From positions 25,599-66,446 of the forward strand of contig CADEDM010000005.1 in NCBI GenBank assembly GCA_902826065.1: a DNA stretch of 40,848 bases, given 5' to 3'. Made by a program: the position numbers and the translations under genes. This document shows positions 8,422 to 16,395 of the stretch, piece after piece. A model generated the notes under the pieces. It saw only the letters and a list, made by a program, of their open reading frames with translations, was not told the DNA's origin and searched no databases. Source of the DNA: an uncultured Acidobacteriota bacterium. GTDB taxonomy: Bacteria; Acidobacteriota; Vicinamibacteria; Vicinamibacterales; UBA2999. Each line of letters starts with the position of its first letter. Position 1 is the first letter of the stretch.

Positions 8422-10242
8422 CTACTTCCGCGCCGACGGCGTCATCGTGGTCTCGCGCCGTTCGGCCCCGCGCATGTAGACCAACTTCACCGGCTGGCCG
8501 ACCTTCAACACCTCGAGCGCGTAGGTGTAGTCGTAGATGTTGGCGATGGTCTGCTCGCCGATCTGCACGATGACGTCGCCCTTCTGCAGGCCGGCCTGCT
8601 CGGCGGGGCCGCCGCCGATGACGCCGCCCAGCAGCAGGCCTTTCACGTCGGTCGCGGAGTCGGGATTCGTGCCGGTGAAGAGTCGGACGCCGGCGCGGCC
8701 GCCGCCCGACTGCTGCGTCTGATCGACCTTGGCGAACGCCAGCGTATCGGGCTGCTCGCCGACGCGTGAGGCCAGCGCCACCGCGAAGCTGACGACGCGA
8801 TCGAGATCCTCGTAGTTGATCTTGTCGGCGGTGTCGCTGGGCTTGTGGTAGTCGACGTGCGTGCCGGTGAAGAACGCCAGGCTGGGGATGCTCGCACTGT
8901 TGAAGCTGGCGACGTCGGTGGGCTGATAGGGGTCGTCCTGCAGCACCAGCTCGAAGCCGGCGGCGACGTTGGCGCGCTCGATGAGCGGACGCCAGCCGGG
9001 ACTCGACCCCACGGCCTGCACCGTCAGCTTGTTGTCCTGCATGCGGCCCACCATGTCGAAGTTGAAGTAGGCCGCGAACTGATCCGCCGGCACCGGCGGC
9101 GTCGTCACGAACGCGTTCGAGCCGATGAGGCCGATCTCCTCGGCCGACCAGAAGCCGAGCAGCACGTGCCGGGCGCGCATCGCCTTCGCGGCGAACTCGC
9201 GGCCGGCGGCGAGCACCGCCGCCGTGCCCGAGGCGTTGTCGTCGGCGCCGTAGTGGATCTTGCCGGCGTCGTCCTTCGTGGCCAGCGAGTTGCCGTGGCT
9301 GCCGCGGCCGAGATGATCGTAGTGAGCGCCCAGGGCGACCCACGGCTTCGGCAGCGCGATGCGTGCCGTGGCCGGCAGGTAGCCGACCACGTTGAACCCT
9401 TCCTGCTTCTCGCGCACGACCGCGGTCTTCACCGTGACCGTGACGTCGGGCAGCGCGAAGCCGGCGGCGTGCGGATTGCCCGAGTCGAACGACTTCTGGA
9501 TGTCCTCGAGCGACTTGTCCTTCACGCCGGCGAAGAGCGTCTTCGCCACGTCGCCCGAGACGCTGGCGGCGACGATGCCCGAGCCCGCGAGCGCGGTATC
9601 GAAGCTCATGGGAATCGTCTCGCCGGCGTTCGGCGAGCGCGGGCCCGTTACGACGAGCAGGGCCTTGGCGCCGCGCTGGCGCGCCTGCATTGCCTTGTAG
9701 CGGAGGTCGGCGTAGCGGGACAGGATCTGCCGCGTCTTCTGATCCGCATCCTCGGGGAAGTAGCGGAACACCACGACGACCTTGTCCTTGACGTCGAGCG
9801 TGGCGTAGCTGTCGTAGCCGAAGTTCTGCGACTCGGGCACGACCAGGCCGTAGCCGGCGAAGACCACCGCACCGCTGACCTCGGCGTTGTCGGCGAACGA
9901 CAGCGACTGCACCTCGGTGGTGCGCGCGAACGACGTCGTGCCCACGGTGAGCCGCGTGCCGCCGTCCTTCACGCCGGCCGTGAACGAGAACGGCAGGCGG
10001 TAGTCCTTCTGGCCGGGCAGCGGCTGCGCGCCCATCTTCTTGAGCTCAGCGGCGAGATAGTCGGCCGCGAGCTTCGCGCCATCCGATCCGGCCTGGCGGC
10101 CGCCGAGGCGGTCGGAGGCGAGGGTCGTGACGTCGGCGCGGGTCTTCGAGGCCGTCGCGGCGCCCTGCGCGGCGACGACCGCCGGCGACGCCAGTGCCAG
10201 CGTCGCAGCGGCGAGAGCGGTCGAGCGCACCAGTCGGGTCAT
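8422..10242 (-). CDS. M28 aminopeptidase with PA and PDZ domains
   Basis: A 606-residue exported zinc aminopeptidase. Signal peptide 1-25. A protease-associated (PA) insert lies around residues 110-260. The M28 catalytic domain (about 285-495) shows the di-zinc ligands H307 (GAHYDH), D334 (GADDN), E368/E369 (SAEE), D396 (FDMVGR) and H466 (DYHKPSD). A PDZ domain fills about 510-600 (GLQKGDVIVQIG). Start ATG 10242 has GAGGA upstream and follows the PD40 gene stop by 7 bases, so it is the middle gene of a PD40 / M28 / Rieske operon. The likely role is degradation of peptides outside the cytoplasm. Confidence 0.93.
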   Translation of the reverse strand: MTRLVRSTALAAATLALASPAVVAAQGAATASKTRADVTTLASDRLGGRQAGSDGAKLAADYLAAELKKMGAQPLPGQKDYRLPFSFTAGVKDGGTRLTVGTTSFARTTEVQSLSFADNAEVSGAVVFAGYGLVVPESQNFGYDSYATLDVKDKVVVVFRYFPEDADQKTRQILSRYADLRYKAMQARQRGAKALLVVTGPRSPNAGETIPMSFDTALAGSGIVAASVSGDVAKTLFAGVKDKSLEDIQKSFDSGNPHAAGFALPDVTVTVKTAVVREKQEGFNVVGYLPATARIALPKPWVALGAHYDHLGRGSHGNSLATKDDAGKIHYGADDNASGTAAVLAAGREFAAKAMRARHVLLGFWSAEEIGLIGSNAFVTTPPVPADQFAAYFNFDMVGRMQDNKLTVQAVGSSPGWRPLIERANVAAGFELVLQDDPYQPTDVASFNSASIPSLAFFTGTHVDYHKPSDTADKINYEDLDRVVSFAVALASRVGEQPDTLAFAKVDQTQQSGGGRAGVRLFTGTNPDSATDVKGLLLGGVIGGGPAEQAGLQKGDVIVQIGEQTIANIYDYTYALEVLKVGQPVKLVYMRGAERRETTMTPSARK

Positions 10243-10249
10243 CGCGTCC

Positions 10250-11353
10250 TCACTTCTTGCGGAGGGGCGCCGCCTTGATGGCCGCCAGCGCCGCCTCATG
10301 GTTCCACTGCGCCAGGAAGATCTGGCCGGCGCCGCCGCCTGAGCGCGACGACGTGAAGGCGATCTGCTTGCCATCGGGCGACGGCACGGGCAGGCCGTCG
10401 AAGCCGTCGGAGAAGGTGACGCGGACGGGCTCTTTCGTGCCGGCGGCATCGACCATGAAGACCTCGAAGTTCTCGAAGCCGAGCTTGTTCGAGGCGAACA
10501 GGATGTACTCGCCAGACGCGTGCATGTAGGGCGCCCAGCTCATCGCCTTGAAGTCGGTGATCTGCGTCTTGCCGGTGCCGTCGGGGTTCATCATCCACAC
10601 GTCGGCGATGAGGCCCTGTTCGTCGAAGCGGCGCCACAGGATCTTCTTGCCGTCGGGGGTGAAGAACGGCCCGCCGTCGTAGCCCGCGGTCTCGGTCAGG
10701 CGCCGTTGCCCGGAGCCGTCGGCGTTCATGACGTAGATCTCGGCGAACCACGACGGATCGGTGGCGAGCTGCTTCTCTTCCGCGGCCGACAGCGTGTGGT
10801 CGTAGGCGAGGCGCGTCGACGAGAACGCGATGAGCCGGCCGTCGGGGGAGTAGCCGGCCTCGGCATCGTAGCCGCGCGCAGTCGTCAGCCGCGTCAGCGC
10901 CTTGGTGCCTTCCTTGTAGGCGTAGATGTCCATCTCGGGGTCGTAGTCCCAGGCGTAGCGACGTTCCTTGCCCGAGGCACGGAACGCGAGCTCCTCGTCC
11001 TGGTACTGCTTCGACTTCGGATCGTGATGCGTCGAGGCGAACTCGATCTCGTCGGTGCCGGGTCGGAAGAAGCCGCAGGTGGTCTTGCCCATGCCGGGCG
11101 AGATGCGCGTCGTGTCGCCGGTGGCGAGATCCATCACGTACATCTGGTAGAACGGATTGCCCTGCTCGCGTTCGCTCTGGAACACGAGCCGCTTCCCGTC
11201 CGGCGACCAGTAGCCCTCACCGGCGCGACGGCCGTCCACGGTGAGCCGCCGCACGCGCGTGAGATAGGTGCGTTCCTGGTTGACGGTGTCCTGCGCGGCC
11301 ACACCGATGGCCAGCGTGCACGCGAGAACGGCGAGGGCGACGGCAGTCCGCAT
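10250..11353 (-). CDS. Secreted PD40/TolB-like beta-propeller protein
   Basis: A 367-residue exported propeller. Signal peptide 1-20, then repeated PD40 blades recognisable as YWSPDGKRLVF, GYSPDGRLIAF, FFTPDGKKILW and PSPDGKQIAF, each separated by about 40-70 residues. No catalytic peptidase domain follows, so it is probably a binding or scaffold protein that works with the M28 peptidase encoded 7 bases downstream. Two ATGs are possible (11362 and 11353); I prefer 11353 because a TACAAT box ends 7 bases before it, and the other ATG overlaps that box. Confidence 0.85.
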   Translation of the reverse strand: MRTAVALAVLACTLAIGVAAQDTVNQERTYLTRVRRLTVDGRRAGEGYWSPDGKRLVFQSEREQGNPFYQMYVMDLATGDTTRISPGMGKTTCGFFRPGTDEIEFASTHHDPKSKQYQDEELAFRASGKERRYAWDYDPEMDIYAYKEGTKALTRLTTARGYDAEAGYSPDGRLIAFSSTRLAYDHTLSAAEEKQLATDPSWFAEIYVMNADGSGQRRLTETAGYDGGPFFTPDGKKILWRRFDEQGLIADVWMMNPDGTGKTQITDFKAMSWAPYMHASGEYILFASNKLGFENFEVFMVDAAGTKEPVRVTFSDGFDGLPVPSPDGKQIAFTSSRSGGGAGQIFLAQWNHEAALAAIKAAPLRKK

Positions 11354-11360
11354 GCCGGCC

Positions 11361-11366
11361 ATTGTA
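11361..11366 (-). promoter_or_regulatory. -10 box (TACAAT) for the PD40/M28/Rieske operon
   Basis: TACAAT on the minus strand ends 7 bases before ATG 11353, and no Shine-Dalgarno is visible. This is the leaderless pattern for the first gene of the operon. Confidence 0.6.
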
Positions 11367-11548
11367 GTGGCACGCCTCCGCGGTCCGAGGGAGGAGGCCG
11401 CGCCCGGCACCGCGCCGTCGCCGCGCCCGGTCGCGGCCGGCGTCCTCCCCGCGCCCCCCAACGCCCGATGCAGTCCCGCGCACCTGCGGGTCACGGCCGG
11501 CGTCGCCCGTGTCTGACCGGTCGCCTGCTTCGTCAGAATTTCGTAATC

Positions 11549-11565
11549 ATGAGAATCGGTCTCAT
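11549..11565. promoter_or_regulatory. Upstream operator-like palindrome (TGA-N9-TCA)
   Basis: ATGAGA-N5-TCTCAT lies just upstream of the -35 of the PepSY promoter. Its core TGAGA-N5-TCTCA is repeated at 11613-11627. TGA-N9-TCA is the layout of the rhizobial RirA iron-responsive box, and it also resembles half-sites of Fur boxes. Which regulator binds is not shown. Confidence 0.55.
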
Positions 11566-11572
11566 TTTTCCC

Positions 11573-11600
11573 TTGACCGACCATTTTGGTCGCCTATATC
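11573..11600 (+). promoter_or_regulatory. Sigma-70-type promoter for the iron/heme locus
   Basis: TTGACC (11573-11578), a 16-base spacer and TATATC (11595-11600) predict a start near 11607. The spacer contains a small inverted repeat (CGACC-N5-GGTCG). Two TGA-N9-TCA palindromes flank the promoter. The rest of the gap 11354-11635 shows nothing else I can name. Confidence 0.55.
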
Positions 11601-11611
11601 CTGCCGTCGAC

Positions 11612-11628
11612 TTGAGACAGAGTCTCAA
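11612..11628. promoter_or_regulatory. Downstream operator-like perfect palindrome
   Basis: TTGAGAC-AGA-GTCTCAA is a perfect 7-3-7 palindrome placed about +5 to +21 relative to the predicted transcription start, 8 bases before ATG 11636. Its centre is 63 bases from that of the copy at 11549-11565. Confidence 0.6.
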
Positions 11629-11635
11629 TTTCAAC

Positions 11636-12871
11636 ATGAAGACGTTTCGAACCCTGCTGTTCTGGACCCACCTGGCGCTGGGCGTTGCTGCCGGCGCGGT
11701 GGTCCTCGTGATGTGCGTGACCGGCGTGGCCCTGACCTACGAGAAGCAGATGCTCGAATGGTCCGACGCCCGCGCCTACCGATCGGTGCCGCCCTCGGAG
11801 GGCGCGCGTCCGCTGCCGCCAGAGACGCTGCTGGCGACGGTGGCGAGCGTCAGGCCGGGGGCGGCACCCATCGGCTTGACCCGCCGCGCCGATCCGTCGG
11901 CGCCGGTCACGGTTGCGCTCGAGGGCAACGGGTCGCTCCTGGTCGACGGCTACACCGGGGCGGTCTTTGGCCCGCCGCCGACCGGACTGCGCGGCCCGTT
12001 CCGGACGCTGACCAACTGGCACCGCTGGCTCGCGCTCGAAGGGGCCAGCCGGAGCACCGGCAAGGCGATCACGGGCGCCGCCAACCTGGCATTCCTGTTC
12101 ATCGTCGTGAGCGGGATGTACCTGTGGCTGCCGCGCCTCTGGACCTGGGTGCAGGTCCGTCAGGTGGTGTGGTTCCGCGGCGGGCTCGCCGGCAAGGCGC
12201 GCGACTTCAACTGGCACAACGCCATCGGCATCTGGTCGGCGATTCCGCTCGCCATCGTCGTGGCTGGCGCCGTGCCGATTTCGTACGGGTGGGCCAGCGC
12301 CCTGGTGTTCCGGCTCGCCGGCGAAGCGCCGCCCACGCCGCCGGCGCAGGCAGGCCCGGCGCCGGCGGGGCGTCCCGGCGGTGCCGGTGGACCGGGCGCA
12401 CCCGGCGCGCGCCGCGGTGGCGGCGAGCGCGGTGAGCGTCGGGAGCCGCGGCCCGTCGACACGACCGGCCTCGATGCGGCGTTCGCCGCCGCGCTGGCCG
12501 AAGCCGGTGAGTGGCGCAGCATGAGCGTGCGCCTCGCCGGCCCGCCCACGGCGCCGTTCGTCGTCACGGTCGACGCCGGCTACGGCGGCCAGCCGCAATA
12601 CCGCACGACCGTCACCGTGGATCGCGCCACGGCAGCCGTCGTGAAACGCGAAGGCTACGCCGACCAGAGCGCCGGGCGCCAGTGGCGTACCTGGCTGCGC
12701 TTTGCGCACACCGGTGAGTTCTACGGACTGACCGGGCAGACCGTCGCCGGCGTGGTCTCGGCGGGAGGCGCGGTGCTCGTCTACACCGGCATCGCCCTCA
12801 CGCTGCGCCGCTTCCTCGCGTGGCGACGCCGTCGGACGCTGTCTCGGGAAGACCGTCGCGCCGCGGCCTGA
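11636..12871 (+). CDS. PepSY-associated TM protein (iron-regulated membrane protein)
   Basis: A 411-residue inner-membrane protein of the PepSY_TM family, often encoded next to siderophore or heme receptors and proposed to be a periplasmic iron or heme reductase (PiuB/FpvG-like). Four membrane segments are visible (about residues 10-34, 140-163, 193-220 and 370-395). Conserved histidines sit at or near them: H12 (WTHL), and the NWHRWL, NWHNAIG and FAHTGE motifs, which are candidate heme ligands. A Pro/Gly/Arg-rich low-complexity loop separates helix 3 from a second periplasmic domain. ATG 11636 lies just after an operator-like palindrome and has no good Shine-Dalgarno. First gene of the plus-strand locus ending at 19549. 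Confidence 0.88.
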   Translation: MKTFRTLLFWTHLALGVAAGAVVLVMCVTGVALTYEKQMLEWSDARAYRSVPPSEGARPLPPETLLATVASVRPGAAPIGLTRRADPSAPVTVALEGNGSLLVDGYTGAVFGPPPTGLRGPFRTLTNWHRWLALEGASRSTGKAITGAANLAFLFIVVSGMYLWLPRLWTWVQVRQVVWFRGGLAGKARDFNWHNAIGIWSAIPLAIVVAGAVPISYGWASALVFRLAGEAPPTPPAQAGPAPAGRPGGAGGPGAPGARRGGGERGERREPRPVDTTGLDAAFAAALAEAGEWRSMSVRLAGPPTAPFVVTVDAGYGGQPQYRTTVTVDRATAAVVKREGYADQSAGRQWRTWLRFAHTGEFYGLTGQTVAGVVSAGGAVLVYTGIALTLRRFLAWRRRRTLSREDRRAAA

Positions 12872-12897
12872 GGGCCGCCGCGACCGCAGGACAGGAG

Positions 12898-12925
12898 CCC
12901 GCCGGGTGCGTCAACACCCGACGGG
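12898..12925. terminator. GC-rich hairpin after the PepSY gene
   Basis: Arms 12898-12908 and 12915-12925 form an 11-base stem with one mismatch and a 6-base loop, 27 bases after the PepSY stop. No T-tract follows, so it may only weaken read-through into the receptor gene. Confidence 0.45.
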
Positions 12926-12970
12926 CGGATCGAACAACAGGCCGGTGAGAGCCCTCCACGCGGTGTGCGC

Positions 12971-13018
12971 ATGAAGTCGCGTTCGACGTTCCGCATTCTA
13001 GTCGGAACGTCACTTCAT
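12971..13018. promoter_or_regulatory. Composite stem-loop/operator before the heme receptor gene
   Basis: ATGAAGT (12971-12977) pairs with ACTTCAT (13012-13018), and GACGTTCCG (12985-12993) pairs with CGGAACGTC (13003-13011). Together they give a 16-pair stem with a 7-base bulge on the left arm and a 9-base loop. It ends 31 bases before the receptor ATG. It could be a DNA operator or an mRNA leader structure. Confidence 0.55.
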
Positions 13019-13049
13019 GGACCGTCGCGTGCAGGCCAGGAGTGATGGA

Positions 13050-15329
13050 ATGACGTGGAACGTTTCGTGGTGGCCGACGCGCGCACGGCTCGCGGCCGCG
13101 GCCGCCGGCGTGATGCTGTCGGCGACCCTCGCGCCGGCCCAGACGCCGGCGCAACCCAGCCCGCAGCCGCCGACGCAGACCCCGGCGCCCGCCGAGGGCG
13201 AGACCGAGGACGGCCAGACCCGCTTCTTCGACACCGTCACGGTGAGCGCCACGCTCAACCCGACGACGGTGAAGGAGACGCCCGGCACCGTGTCGGTCAT
13301 CGACGCCGAGACGATGCAGCGGCGGATGATTGAGAACACCGCCGACCTCGTCAAGTTCGAGCCGGGCGTCTACATCGACGCCAACGTCACCCGCGTCGGC
13401 CTCAACGGCTTCAACATCCGCGGCGTCGGCGGCAACCGCGTCATGACCCGCGTCGACGGCGTCGAGACGTCGGAGCAGTTCGACTTCGGCCCGTTCAACG
13501 TCCATCAGTTCTCGCTCGATCTCGACACGCTCAAGAGCGCCGAGATCGTGCGCAGCTCGGCGTCGTCGCTCTATGGCAGCGACGCCCTGGGCGGCGTCGT
13601 GTCGTTCTTCACCAAGGACCCGGCCGACTACCTCGCCGGACAGCGCCAGCACCTGGGCGCGAAGATGCTGTTCGACGGCCGCTCGCGCGATGCCAGCGGC
13701 AACGGCGTGGTGGCCTTCGGCACCTCGCGGCTGCAAGCCTCGATCTTCGGCAGCTACGCGCGCGGCGAGGAGATGCGCAACCGCGGTCGCGTCGACGCGC
13801 GCGATGCCACACGCACCACGCCGAACCCGCAGGAACGCACCAACCTCCAGGGGCTCGGCAAGGTGACGTTCGCCGTGAGCGAGGGCAACCGCCTGCGCGC
13901 CACCGTGGAGCTCGCCGACAACGACGTGCGCACCGATGCCTACTCGTCGTACGCCCGCACGGTGACCGGCCCGCTCGTCACCAACGTCACTGGCGTCGTC
14001 TCGAACGACGACATGCAGCGCCAGCGCTACTCGGTCGACCAGGCCCTCGACAACCGCGGCTGGCTCAATCACCTGGCGTGGAACCTGTTCGTGCAGCAGA
14101 GCACGACCGGTCAGGTCGTCGACGAGGTGCGGGCCAGCCAGGGCGCCGGCGTCGCGAGCACCATCCTGCGCAGCGGCACCCTCGACTACGACCAGGACAC
14201 GGTGGGCGGCACGCTGCAGGCCCGCAAGCTGTTCCAGCCGTTCTCGCGCGTGCTGCTCGTGACCGCCGGCGGCAACTACGAGCGCGACGTGTTCGACATG
14301 ATTCGCGACCGCGTCGACATCAACCAGGCGACGGGCGCCATCGTCCCGGCGACGAACATCATCCTGCCGTCGAAGTACTTCCCGAAGAGCACCGTCGGTG
14401 AAGGCGGCGGCTACCTGCAGGGCGAACTGCAGGCCGGACGTCTCACGCTGCTGCCGGGCCTGCGCTACGACCGCTTCACGCTCGACGCCGACGAGAACGA
14501 CCGCGTCTACATCGACAACCAGAACCCGGCCGCCGTGGACTTCTCGGCGGACCGCGTCTCGGCCCGGGTCGGCGCGTCGCTTCGTGTCACCGACACGGTG
14601 AGCGCGCACGTGCAGTACGCCGGCGGCTTCCGCGCGCCGCCGTACAGCGCCGTGAACAGCGGGTTCACGAACCTCGCCGGCGGCTACACGTCGGTGCCGA
14701 ACACCAGCCTGCGGCCGGAGACCAGCGACAACTTCGAGGCCAGCCTGCGCGGCTCGTTCCAGCGCGTCAGCGCCGGCGTCACGGTGTTCTCGAACCACTA
14801 CGACGACTTCATCCTCCAGGCGCAGCGCGGCGTCTCCCCGACCGGCCTGCTCGAGTTCCAGTACCAGAACGTCTCGAAGGTCGTCATCGAAGGCGTCGAG
14901 CTGCGCGGCGAGGCGCGGCTCACCAATCACCTGCAGCTCCGTGCCGCGTACGCCGCCATCCGCGGCGACGACGTCACCGGCCAGACCGACGTGCCCATCA
15001 ACACCGTCGCGCCCGACCAGGGCACGGTGGGCCTGCAGTACACCGGCGGACGCTGGGGAGCCGAGACCGTCGTGCGCGGCGTTCGCGCGCAGCGCCAGGC
15101 CGTCGCCGGCGCGGGCCTCTACACGCCGAAGGCGTTCGCCGCCGCGGACCTCACGACCTGGGTCAGCCCGATCCGCGATGTCACGGTGCGCCTCGGCGTG
15201 CTGAACCTGACCAACGCCAAGTACTTCGAGTGGACCAACGTCCGCGGCCGTCAGGCGACCGACCCGACCATCGACCGCTACTCGAGCCCCGGCGTGAGCG
15301 CGATCGTGTCGGCGTCGTACGGCTGGTAG
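13050..15329 (+). CDS. TonB-dependent receptor, heme/hemoglobin (HutA/HmuR) type
   Basis: A 759-residue outer-membrane receptor. Signal peptide 1-31, a Pro/Gln-rich linker, a TonB-box-like segment near residues 60-67 (FDTVTVSA), then a plug and a beta-barrel ending in aromatic W. The plug motif SSASSLYGSDALGGVVSF followed by TKDPADYL, and a C-terminal segment with WTNVRG and DRYSSPG, match the hemoglobin/heme receptor subfamily. A FRAP box is at residue 527. The stretch between FRAP and the NPNL-like position has no histidine, unlike classic heme receptors, so the ligand may be bound differently. AGGAG lies 7 bases before ATG 13050, which is chosen over 13017. The substrate is inferred, not shown. 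Confidence 0.88.
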   Translation: MTWNVSWWPTRARLAAAAAGVMLSATLAPAQTPAQPSPQPPTQTPAPAEGETEDGQTRFFDTVTVSATLNPTTVKETPGTVSVIDAETMQRRMIENTADLVKFEPGVYIDANVTRVGLNGFNIRGVGGNRVMTRVDGVETSEQFDFGPFNVHQFSLDLDTLKSAEIVRSSASSLYGSDALGGVVSFFTKDPADYLAGQRQHLGAKMLFDGRSRDASGNGVVAFGTSRLQASIFGSYARGEEMRNRGRVDARDATRTTPNPQERTNLQGLGKVTFAVSEGNRLRATVELADNDVRTDAYSSYARTVTGPLVTNVTGVVSNDDMQRQRYSVDQALDNRGWLNHLAWNLFVQQSTTGQVVDEVRASQGAGVASTILRSGTLDYDQDTVGGTLQARKLFQPFSRVLLVTAGGNYERDVFDMIRDRVDINQATGAIVPATNIILPSKYFPKSTVGEGGGYLQGELQAGRLTLLPGLRYDRFTLDADENDRVYIDNQNPAAVDFSADRVSARVGASLRVTDTVSAHVQYAGGFRAPPYSAVNSGFTNLAGGYTSVPNTSLRPETSDNFEASLRGSFQRVSAGVTVFSNHYDDFILQAQRGVSPTGLLEFQYQNVSKVVIEGVELRGEARLTNHLQLRAAYAAIRGDDVTGQTDVPINTVAPDQGTVGLQYTGGRWGAETVVRGVRAQRQAVAGAGLYTPKAFAAADLTTWVSPIRDVTVRLGVLNLTNAKYFEWTNVRGRQATDPTIDRYSSPGVSAIVSASYGW

Positions 15330-15337
15330 GAAGCGCC

Positions 15338-16033
15338 ATGCGAACGACGTTCATCGCCACGGCCCTGGTGCTCGCCACCGTCGCTACGGCAGGGGCGCAT
15401 TTCCTCTTCGTCGTGCCAACGGCCGACGGCCGTCGGGCCCTGGTCGTCCTGAGCGAGCAGTTGCGGCCCGACCCGCAGGTCGACATCGAGCTGGTGCGCG
15501 CGGCGTCGCTGTCGTTCCGCGATGGGGCGGGGCGCGAGACGCCGCTGCCGCTCACGAAGGACGGCGCCGCCTACGCGGTGGCGCTGCCCGCCTGCGACGG
15601 CCTCGTGCACGGCACCATCGACATGGGCCTGATGACGCGCGGCGGCGTGACCCACTGGCTGCGCTACGCCAGCAAGGCGATCGTCGGCGAGGCGCTGTCG
15701 CGGCCGGTGCGGCAAGGCCAGGTGGCCGTGGAACTCGTCCCGTCGGGCACGCCGGACGCGGTGCAGGTGACGCTGCTCGTGCACGGCGTGCCCCGGGCCG
15801 AGGCCGAGGTCACCCTGGTGCTGCCCGACGACTCGCAGAAGGTCGTGAAGACCGGCACCGACGGCCGCACGCCTCCGTTCGCCGCGCGCGGCCAGGTCGG
15901 CGCGTGGGCCCGCTACTGGGAAGACACCGCCGGCGAGAAAGACGGGCGGACCTACACGCAGGTGCGTCACTACGGGATGCTGACTTTCGACACGCGCCCG
16001 AGCGGCGCACCGTCGACCGGCGCGGCCCGCTAG
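15338..16033 (+). CDS. DUF4198-like exported protein
   Basis: A 231-residue protein with a signal peptide (1-20, ending in TAGA) and an N-terminal HFLFVVP start to the mature chain, as is common in DUF4198 proteins, which often sit beside metal-uptake TonB receptors. The rest looks like two beta-sandwich segments, the second with the pattern VTLLVHGVPRAEAEVTLV and a GTDGRT turn like a carboxypeptidase regulatory fold. Histidines cluster near the C-terminus (QVRHYGM). It starts 8 bases after the heme receptor stop with AGGAAG upstream, so it is in the same operon. A role as periplasmic metal or heme carrier is possible but inferred only from position. Confidence 0.72.
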   Translation: MRTTFIATALVLATVATAGAHFLFVVPTADGRRALVVLSEQLRPDPQVDIELVRAASLSFRDGAGRETPLPLTKDGAAYAVALPACDGLVHGTIDMGLMTRGGVTHWLRYASKAIVGEALSRPVRQGQVAVELVPSGTPDAVQVTLLVHGVPRAEAEVTLVLPDDSQKVVKTGTDGRTPPFAARGQVGAWARYWEDTAGEKDGRTYTQVRHYGMLTFDTRPSGAPSTGAAR

Positions 16034-16053
16034 CGCGAACGGAGATCTCGGTC

Positions 16054-16284
16054 ATGCCTCTGCGACACGATGCGGCGACGGCTGCGGACGTCGGCCTCGA
16101 TCCCGACTGGGGCGTGAGCCGCTGCGCGTGCGGCGCCCTGCGCGTCAAGCTGGGCGCCGTGCAGCTGGAGCTGAGCGAGACGCAGTTCCAGCGCCTGCAG
16201 CAGCTGCTGCGCCTGGCCGATCGGCATTTCGGACTCTCGACCGGGCCGGCGCGTCCGGCCACCGGTCCACACGGCAGTCACTGA
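16054..16284 (+). CDS. Small CxC protein in the iron/heme operon
   Basis: A 76-residue protein with no signal peptide, so probably cytoplasmic. C24 and C26 lie in RCACGALRV, followed by short strands (VKLGAVQLEL) and an amphipathic helix (ETQFQRLQQLLRLADRHF), then a Pro/Gly tail. This is the shape of a tiny metal-binding or regulatory protein, but I do not recognise a named family with confidence. It begins 20 bases after the DUF4198-like gene with GGAG 9 bases upstream, and precedes the second receptor. The same frame is open further upstream, but that part overlaps the DUF4198-like gene and looks like shadow sequence. Confidence 0.65.
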   Translation: MPLRHDAATAADVGLDPDWGVSRCACGALRVKLGAVQLELSETQFQRLQQLLRLADRHFGLSTGPARPATGPHGSH

Positions 16285-16395
16285 CGGCCGGCGAAGGATC
16301 CGCACGCGGGCCGCGGCCGCCCGCATGTGCGTCGGTTGCGCCGCAGGTACAGCGTCATCCCGTACCCAGCGTCAGGAAGGTCATCGGTTCGTGTC

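Noticed and set aside
12930..12980. A possible riboswitch (cobalamin-like) before the heme receptor
   Set aside because: A GGTGAGAGCC stretch looked suggestive, but no B12-box or other conserved riboswitch core is present.
12798..14930. A 710-codon minus-strand open frame over the heme receptor
   Set aside because: It is the antisense shadow of a well-recognised TonB receptor, with no signal, domain or ribosome binding site.
16306..16324. GC-rich 6-7-6 inverted repeat after the CxC gene
   Set aside because: Short stems of this kind are expected by chance in such GC-rich sequence, and there is no T-tract.
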